From contig CAWJAM010000013.1 in the NCBI GenBank assembly GCA_963840835.1, positions 248,001 to 312,000 of the forward strand: a DNA stretch of 64,000 nucleotides. Reading direction: 5' to 3'. The stretch's first letter is position 1. Each line of letters begins with the position of its first letter. Below, piece after piece: positions 58,971 through 64,000 of this stretch. The notes under the pieces are model-generated. The model searched no databases, was not told the origin of the DNA, and saw only the letters and a program-made list of their open reading frames with translations. The translations under genes were made by a program, and so were the position numbers. This DNA comes from Rubrobacter_D sp963840835. Lineage in GTDB: Bacteria; Actinomycetota; Rubrobacteria; Rubrobacterales; Rubrobacteraceae.

Positions 58971-59537
58971 CTAGCGCACCCGCCGGGGCTGCTGCGCTGA
59001 GGCCGCTACCCTACGCATCCTGAATGCCTGAAGCACTGCTCCAACTCCCCCAATGAGCATGAAGATCGCCAAGATGAACGTTAGCGCCCCCACCCCGATC
59101 AGGGGGTTGATCACCAGGAAAAGTCCAAAGAGGATGCCTAGCACGGACAAGGCTCCCATGCCCCAACCACCTCCTTGCAAAGCGACTATCAGGCCCGCAG
59201 CGCCCTGAAGCATGGCCAAAAAACCCACCAAGATGACCAACCACGTAGAGGCCAGGGTGGTGCTCCACAGAGGGTTGCTGAGTATCGCCAAGCCGGCTAT
59301 GAGGCACAGGATGCCGGCGGCTAGCTTCCAGCCCCAAGAAGAGGAATCTAGAAAGATGCCTACGATGCGGAAGATGCCCGCAATGAACAGGTAGATGCCA
59401 AGCAGCAGCACTAGGAAGAACAGTGAGGCTCCTGGGGCAACCAACAGGATCAACCCAAACAGAGCGACGACGATCCCTTCCACCAGGACCAGCCCCCAGG
59501 GCAGGGCTTCACCTCTTCCGCCAGCGTAACTACTCAC
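58971..59537 (-). CDS. HdeD/DUF308-family membrane protein
   Basis: 188 residues with six hydrophobic helices in three pairs (LVLVEGIVVALFGLILLVAP, FFLVLLLGIYLFIAGIFRIV, WKLAAGILCLIAGLAILSNP and so on), the DUF308 repeat of HdeD-type proteins. HdeD is linked to acid resistance in enterobacteria; elsewhere the role is unknown. GGAGGTGGAAGGTG precedes the start. The last residues are basic (RRVAASAQQPRRVR). Confidence 0.9.
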   Translation of the reverse strand: MSSYAGGRGEALPWGLVLVEGIVVALFGLILLVAPGASLFFLVLLLGIYLFIAGIFRIVGIFLDSSSWGWKLAAGILCLIAGLAILSNPLWSTTLASTWLVILVGFLAMLQGAAGLIVALQGGGWGMGALSVLGILFGLFLVINPLIGVGALTFILAIFMLIGGVGAVLQAFRMRRVAASAQQPRRVR

Positions 59538-59630
59538 CTTCCACCTCCCGCTTGCCTACACTGAGTGGTCCCCATTATGGGCACGGAGTCCTCATTGCGG
59601 CCAGTATTCTCCCCACAGTCCATCCTCTCA

Positions 59631-59678
59631 CCCTTATTCACCCAACCTCGTAGAAGGCTTATTCCACGAACTTCGCCT
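59631..59678 (+). repeat. Repeat D, copy 5, at a gene truncation point
   Basis: CCCTTATTCACCCAACCTCG, then TAGAAGGCTTATTCCACGAA and CTTCGCCT. Hydrolase homology begins immediately after it. Confidence 0.7.
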
Positions 59679-60296
59679 GTGCCCGAACGTCGCGGCCACG
59701 GGCACACCCCCGACGTTGCTGGACCGATAACCTACGAGCTGATGGCCGCCGACACCGCAGCGTTCCTCGAGGCCGCGGGTACCGGAGCCGCGCACCTGCT
59801 CGGGTGGAGCGACGGAGCCGTGGTGGGCATGCTAGTCGCCCTGCGTCGCCCTGAGCTCGTACGCAAGCTCGTTGTGATTGGCCAGTACTTCAACTTCGAC
59901 GGCGAGGTCCCGGAGTTCCGGGCGATGCTCGAGTACTGGGGCTCCAGCCTGCCCGAGGCGTTGCACGAGGTCTACGATCGGGTCTCCCCGGACGGACCCG
60001 AGCACTTCCCCGTTGTGCTAGAGAAGATGATGAGGATGTGGCGCGAGGAGCCTGACATCGCCCTCTCCGAACTCGCGGGGGTCCGTGCGCCCGTCCTGCT
60101 AATGCAAGGTGACGATGATATCGTGAAGGTCGAGCACAGCGCCACCCTCGCGGCCACGCTCTCCGAAGCGCAGCTAGCCGTCATACCCGGTAGCTCGCAC
60201 ATGGCGCCGCTGGAGAAACCCGACCTGGTCAACCGGCTCATCCTCGACTTCCTGAGCGACCATCAGCCGGAGAAGGTGATGTCGCTGCGCGGCTAA
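59679..60296 (+). pseudogene. Alpha/beta-hydrolase lacking its N-terminus
   Basis: 205 residues from an in-frame GTG. PERRGHGHTPDVAGPITYEL, then LLGWSDGAVVGMLVALRRPE with the nucleophile Ser, VLLMQGDDDIVKVEHS with the Asp and IPGSSHMAPLEKP with the His are all present. What is missing is the first 40 or so residues with the oxyanion HG loop: normal members read VYAPERRGHGRTPD here, and the preceding bases are repeat D. Without that loop the enzyme is probably inactive. Confidence 0.75.
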
Positions 60297-60310
60297 AGCT
60301 TGGGAGTAGG

Positions 60311-60394
60311 CATATTCACCCAACCTCATGGAAGTAGTGTTCTCCGTAGTTGGTAGTTGGACTTCCGCTTTACGGAGTTCCGAGAAGTTCGCAT
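60311..60394 (+). repeat. Repeat D, copy 6, with palindromic E insert
   Basis: CATATTCACCCAACCTCATG, then GAAGTAGTGTTCTCCGTAGT, then the inserted GGACTTCCGCTTTACGGAGT and TCCGAGAAGTTCGCATG. The gap 60297-60558 holds nothing else recognised. Confidence 0.7.
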
Positions 60395-60558
60395 GTAGCA
60401 TCCCGCCTAATTCTGCCGCCACCGGCCGAAGAGCGCGAGGGTAGGTTCCGGTCAGTACCCAAGACGGGGTTCGATTTACCGCTGGGACGCGGTATTCTAC
60501 TATGGCCCAGAAACGGAATGTCCGGTGGAAGCGACCAACAGAGGATCTCTAGCCGTCC

Positions 60559-61581
60559 ATGAGCGACCCTTTCGTGTTGCGTTTGTGGCGAAAAGGACTG
60601 TGGCTTTGGCGAAGCGCCCGCGCCAAGTATCCGAAGCTGGCTACCTTCAGGCGTGGCGTGACGTCTGTGACCGTGCGAGCAGCTAGCCAGGCCCTCCTAA
60701 CGGCACGCCACGGGGGGGCGGAGGCCAATAATGGTGTGAACCCAGCGAACATCGCCTGGATATTCTGCGTCGGCAGGAGCGGGAGTACGTGGCTGAGCAA
60801 TATGATGGGAGAGCTCGAGGGGCAGAAGATCTGGAGGGAACCGAAGATCGGCCAGCTCTTCGGGCAGTTCTACGCCAATACCCCGGCACGGAAGAGGCGA
60901 TCGGCGAACTTCATCATGGGCGCCCCGACGCGGGAGGCCTGGATCTCCTCCATAAGGAACTTCGTCTTGGTCGGCGCGCGGCATACCTTTCCCTTCCTTC
61001 ACGCGGAGCACCACCTGATCATCAAGGAGCCCGGTGGCGGCGTTGGGGCTCCTCTGCTAATGGAGGCGTTGCCGGAGAGCAGGATGATCCTGTTGGTCAG
61101 GGACCCGAGGGACGTGGTGGCCTCCTGGCTCGACGCCACGGGCGAGGGGGGCTGGCAGAAGCAGCGTAACCGACGTGACGGTGCGAAGCTCAACGGGAAG
61201 CGCAAGGCCGCGGCGGGAAATCGGCGGGGCGTCACCGTCCGGAAACTGGCCAAGAGGTATCTGAACAACGTGGAGTCGGCCAAACGGGCATATGATGAGC
61301 ATCGGGGCCCCAAGACACTGGTGCTCTACGAGGAACTGAGAGCCGACACTGCAGGAGTCATGAAACGCCTGTACTCGGACCTGGGGATAGAGATCGACGA
61401 GGTTCAGCTGGTGCGAGCCGTGAAGATGCACGCTTGGGAGCACGTACCCGAAGGTATGAAGGGAGAAGGCAAGAAATTCCGGAAGGCCTCGCCCAGAGGA
61501 TGGCGCAAGGATCTGACCCCCAAGCAAGCGGAGATGGTAGAGAGAATCACCGCACCCATTATGACCGAGTTCTACGCCTGA
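60559..61581 (+). CDS. Sulfotransferase-family protein
   Basis: 340 residues. The 5'-phosphosulfate loop is IFCVGRSGSTWLSNMMGELE near residue 70 and the 3'-phosphate motif ILLVRDPRDVVASWLDATGE near 178, so it should use PAPS to sulfate an alcohol or amine. A Lys/Arg-rich insertion follows (QKQRNRRDGAKLNGKRKAAA). It has no membrane segment. No PAPS synthesis or glycan genes are adjacent. A repeat D copy with a MITE follows the stop. Confidence 0.85.
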   Translation: MSDPFVLRLWRKGLWLWRSARAKYPKLATFRRGVTSVTVRAASQALLTARHGGAEANNGVNPANIAWIFCVGRSGSTWLSNMMGELEGQKIWREPKIGQLFGQFYANTPARKRRSANFIMGAPTREAWISSIRNFVLVGARHTFPFLHAEHHLIIKEPGGGVGAPLLMEALPESRMILLVRDPRDVVASWLDATGEGGWQKQRNRRDGAKLNGKRKAAAGNRRGVTVRKLAKRYLNNVESAKRAYDEHRGPKTLVLYEELRADTAGVMKRLYSDLGIEIDEVQLVRAVKMHAWEHVPEGMKGEGKKFRKASPRGWRKDLTPKQAEMVERITAPIMTEFYA

Positions 61582-61584
61582 CGG

Positions 61585-61770
61585 CCCTTATTCAGCGGAG
61601 TGCGTGGAAGGTGCCAGCTTGTTGAAAAAGTCGGCATTGAGCCCGTTGCGACCGTAAATCGGGCTCGAAACTCCCCGAAATCGCTGTGTTTGGTCTCCGA
61701 TCCGGGGTGAAAGTAGGCACAGAGGGACTTTTTCAACAGGCTGGTGCATTCTGAGAAGTCCGCATACCGA
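61585..61770 (+). repeat. Repeat D, copy 7, interrupted by a MITE
   Basis: CCCTTATTCAGCGGAGTGCG, then TGGAAGGTGC, the MITE, then GTGCATTCTGAGAAGTCCGC at 61744-61763. Removing the MITE and one GTGC leaves a repeat like copies 1 and 4. Confidence 0.75.
61615..61743. mobile_element. MITE-like element with 4-base target duplication
   Basis: 129 bases with terminal inverted repeats CAGCTTGTTGAAAAAGTC and GACTTTTTCAACAGGCTG (17 of 18 match), flanked by direct GTGC copies (61611-61614, 61744-61747). No gene inside. The mobilising transposase is not in this window. Confidence 0.85.
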
Positions 61771-61881
61771 TGGGGCCAGGGCTCATTCACGTCCCCGAAT
61801 CTTTATGCACCACCACAACATGTAGTTCCCAACCGGATGGCTTGAGGGCCCGCAGAAGCCATCCTCGCGGCTCTGGAAGGG

Positions 61882-61942
61882 CGTTCTATGCACGATCCTG
61901 CAAATGGACTTCCGAGAATAAGCCTTTCTACAATATTCGCGC
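61882..61942 (-). repeat. Repeat D, copy 8 (minus orientation)
   Basis: The minus strand reads TAGAAAGGCTTATTCTCGGA, then AGTCCATTTGCAGGATCGTG and CATAG, matching the second half of the long form at 57615-57688. Confidence 0.5.
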
Positions 61943-61959
61943 ATAATGCCCTCCCGCCC

Positions 61960-61998
61960 TTGACAGATCAACATATCTTGGTCCATACTCCGACCAAG
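61960..61998 (+). promoter_or_regulatory. arsM promoter with overlapping ArsR-type operator
   Basis: TTGACA at 61960-61965, an 18-base spacer and CATACT at 61984-61989 form a good promoter. The -10 lies in the centre of an inverted repeat, CTTGGTC-N8-GACCAAG (61977-61998). An outer ATCAA...TTGAT pair also encloses it. Repressor binding here would block the operon until arsenite is present. Confidence 0.65.
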
Positions 61999-62021
61999 TA
62001 ATTTTGATTGGAAGGAGCTTC

Positions 62022-62879
62022 ATGGGCGAAGATGTGCGCGAGCGGGTCAAGGAGAGGTACGCGGGGGCTGCGCTGAAGGTTCTCGAAGGAACCGGCTCGG
62101 CCTCGTGTTGCGGGTCGGCGGGCGAGCGGGGTCTGGACTCCGAAGCGGTAGGGGTGGACTGGACCGGGGGCGGATACTCTGCCGAGGAGCTGAAGATGCT
62201 GCCACAGGCGGCTGGTGCAGCGTCTTTGGGGTGTGGCAACCCCACGGCGCTTGCCACGCTCTCGCCCGGTGAGGTAGTGCTGGACCTGGGCAGTGGGGGC
62301 GGCATAGACGTGTTGCTGTCGGCCAAGCGGGTCTCTCCTGGCGGCAAGGCCTACGGGCTGGACATGACCGACGAGATGCTCGAGCTGGCCGAGAAGAACA
62401 AGGACGAGGCCGGGGTGGAGAACGTCGAGTTCCTCAAGGGCGAGATCGAGGAGGTCCCGCTGCCAGACGATCACGTGGACGTGGTGATCTCCAACTGCGT
62501 CATCAATCTCTCCACGGACAAGCCCAAGGTGCTCTCCGAGGCTTTCCGCGTCCTCAAGCCGGGTGGACGTTTCGCGGTCTCCGACATGGTGTTTTTGGGC
62601 GACAAGAGCAGGCTCCCGGCCGAGCTTGTAAGGAGCATAGAGGCGTGGTCCGGTTGCGTCTCTGGGGCCCCGGAGAAGAACGAGTACGAGCGGCTGCTCG
62701 AGGAGGCGGGCTTCGAAGACGTCTCGGTGGAGGTCACCCACACCTACGAGGAGGAGTTCGCCGGGGCCTCCGGATGCTGCGGCGACACCGCGACTACTGC
62801 AGCGACTACCGCGGCGGCGGAGGTTCCGCTGGCCAGCGCCTTCATAAGGGGACGCAAGCTGGCCGGGAGGGCATCGTGA
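62022..62879 (+). CDS. arsM: Arsenite methyltransferase
   Basis: 285 residues from ATG 62022, preceded by TTGGAAGGAG. SAM-binding motif VLDLGSGGGIDVLLSAKRVS near residue 88 and the arsenic-binding cysteines of the family: the N-terminal GSASCCG pair, VISNCVINLS and AWSGCVSGA. A C-terminal GCCGD pair may add a metalloid site. It methylates As(III) to volatile or less toxic species. It overlaps arsR by GTGA. The operator upstream implies arsenite induction. Confidence 0.95.
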   Translation: MGEDVRERVKERYAGAALKVLEGTGSASCCGSAGERGLDSEAVGVDWTGGGYSAEELKMLPQAAGAASLGCGNPTALATLSPGEVVLDLGSGGGIDVLLSAKRVSPGGKAYGLDMTDEMLELAEKNKDEAGVENVEFLKGEIEEVPLPDDHVDVVISNCVINLSTDKPKVLSEAFRVLKPGGRFAVSDMVFLGDKSRLPAELVRSIEAWSGCVSGAPEKNEYERLLEEAGFEDVSVEVTHTYEEEFAGASGCCGDTATTAATTAAAEVPLASAFIRGRKLAGRAS

Positions 62880-63298
62880 GCACTGGGGAGCTCTGGGTCG
62901 TCGAGGAGAACGGCGCCCGCAGGAGTGCCTCCGAGGAGGGGGTGGATCGGCTAGTTGCCTTGGGCCGCGCCCTATCGGACCCTATAAGGGTGAGGATGCT
63001 CTCCATGATGGCCGACGGTCGCAGCTGCTGCGACTTCTCCGACTCCGGAGTCCCCGCCGAAGAGGGTGAGGAGGGCATCTGCGTCTGCGAGTTTGAGGAG
63101 CACTTCGGCATGGGCCAATCGAAGGTCTCCTACCACGTCAAGAAGCTCAAGGACGCGGGACTGGTTAAGGAGGAGAGGCGCGGGAAGTGGGCCTTCTACT
63201 CGCTCGACAGGGAGGCCGCCGGGGCGCTGCTCGGCGAGGCGGCCGATCGCCTGCTCTCCGGTCCCGAGAAGCGGGGCGGGGGCGATGGCTGCTGCTGA
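62876..63298 (+). CDS. arsR: ArsR-family arsenic-responsive repressor
   Basis: 140 residues. The winged helix-turn-helix is CEFEEHFGMGQSKVSYHVKK then LKDAGLVKEERRGKWAFYSL. Candidate As(III)-binding cysteines occur in DGRSCCDFSD and GICVCEFEE, and the chain ends GGGDGCC. It should bind the inverted repeat before arsM and leave it on binding arsenite. GTG start overlapping arsM; its stop overlaps the start of the monooxygenase gene, so the three are one operon. Confidence 0.93.
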   Translation: MSTGELWVVEENGARRSASEEGVDRLVALGRALSDPIRVRMLSMMADGRSCCDFSDSGVPAEEGEEGICVCEFEEHFGMGQSKVSYHVKKLKDAGLVKEERRGKWAFYSLDREAAGALLGEAADRLLSGPEKRGGGDGCC

Positions 63299-64000
63299 GA
63301 CGACAGGATTCGCCGCGAGCCCTCGCATAGAGCCCGGCGTCCTCGACGCGCTTGTCATCGGCGCCGGCCAGGCCGGTCTGGCCGCCGGTTATCACCTCAA
63401 GCGGGCGGGCCTCTCCTTCGAGATCCTGGAGGCGAGAGGGGAGCCCGGTGGCTCGTGGCCGGGCTACTACGAAAGCCTCAAGCTCTTTTCGCCCGCGCGC
63501 TACTCTGGACTTCCGGGCATGCCATTTCCGGGCTCCCCCGACCGCTACCCTGCCCGCGACGAGGTCGTGGGCTACTTGCGCGGCTACGCCGAGACCTTCG
63601 GGCTTCCCGTACTCGCGGGCAAGCGGGTCCTGCGCGCGGAGCGCGACGCGGGGTTCCGGCTGCTGACCGAGGACGGCGGGGAGCACCGGGCCCGGACCCT
63701 GATCGCCGCCACGGGCTCCTTCGCCAGGCCCCACCGCCCCCGGTTCCCCGGCCAAGGGGCCTTCCGTGGCAGGATCCTCCACGCCGCCGAGTACTGTAAC
63801 CCGGGGCCGTTCCGAGGGAAGCGCGTCGTGATCGTGGGCGGCGGGAACACCGCCGTGCAGATCGCCCACGAGCTGGCCGAGGTCGCCGAGATCACCCTCG
63901 CCACCCGCGCCCCGATCCGCTTCATGCCCCAGGTCCTCCTCGGGCGGGACCTCCACTTCTGGCTCTCCGTCTCCGGCCTCGACCGCCTCCCGCTCGGGCT
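63285..64000 (+). CDS. Flavin-dependent monooxygenase of the ars operon, ArsO-like (partial)
   Basis: 238 residues to the window edge, open at the 3' end. The FAD motif is ALVIGAGQAGLAAGYHLKRA near residue 22 and the NAD(P)H motif VVIVGGGNTAVQIAHELAEV near 183, with the Trp-containing GGSWPGYYESLKLFSPARYS. This is the flavin-containing monooxygenase branch often found in ars operons as ArsO. The reaction there is not well established. ATG at 63285 overlaps the arsR end by 14 bases. Confidence 0.85.
   Translation, partial: MAAAETTGFAASPRIEPGVLDALVIGAGQAGLAAGYHLKRAGLSFEILEARGEPGGSWPGYYESLKLFSPARYSGLPGMPFPGSPDRYPARDEVVGYLRGYAETFGLPVLAGKRVLRAERDAGFRLLTEDGGEHRARTLIAATGSFARPHRPRFPGQGAFRGRILHAAEYCNPGPFRGKRVVIVGGGNTAVQIAHELAEVAEITLATRAPIRFMPQVLLGRDLHFWLSVSGLDRLPLG

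Overview
The window is high-G+C bacterial DNA with short intergenic gaps, frequent GTG and TTG starts and many 4-base ATGA/GTGA overlaps. The gene content (class E sortase, actinobacterial-style GntR regulators, ThiT/ThiN, ArsM, AI-2E and HdeD-type membrane proteins, DUF899, many NUDIX proteins) fits a Rubrobacter-like actinomycete. That assignment is inference from protein resemblance; no rRNA is present to confirm it.

Positions 1-35 kb look like conserved chromosome: an ABC exporter, a moxR-DUF58-transglutaminase operon (the last gene frameshifted), a dgcN-dgcA pair, a sigma factor, two sensor kinase systems, a TPP-riboswitch-led thiamine operon (thiT-thiN-DUF2071-double NUDIX-small membrane protein-thiL), ferredoxin and a Crp/Fnr regulator, sortase, rhodanese, CCA-adding enzyme, murB and an NDP-sugar pyrophosphorylase. 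Three repeat families are woven through it: (A) a short palindrome, partly inside coding sequence; (B) modular arrays of different hairpins joined by a constant linker, seen only in 0.6-23.3 kb; (C) inverted pairs of a TCAGG-type repeat, twice between convergent genes.

From a tRNA-Arg at 35.45 kb the character changes to an accessory region. VapC and ParB-like remnants are followed by DUF899, a broken GntR regulator, and a compact five-gene operon at 39.1-45.8 kb: choline/ethanolamine-kinase-like protein, EutH permease, a dimethylglycine/sarcosine-dehydrogenase-like flavoprotein, a histidine phosphatase and a GCS2-type glutamate ligase. A promoter overlapped by a perfect palindrome precedes the operon. 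I regard it as the best candidate for an undescribed pathway, a methylated-amine/amino-alcohol route.

Positions 46-51.5 kb are a graveyard of truncated genes around an intact FAD oxidase and a cupin, ending in a second, differently deleted copy of the ArsR-DUF899 locus.

Positions 53-62 kb hold two decayed insertion sequences, two MITE-like elements with 4-base target duplications, a fourth repeat family (D) in nearly every gap, and membrane or secreted proteins (beta-helix protein, K+ channel, SHOCT protein, AI-2E, HdeD) plus a sulfotransferase. The window ends in an arsenic operon, arsM-arsR-flavin monooxygenase, whose promoter overlaps a likely ArsR operator.
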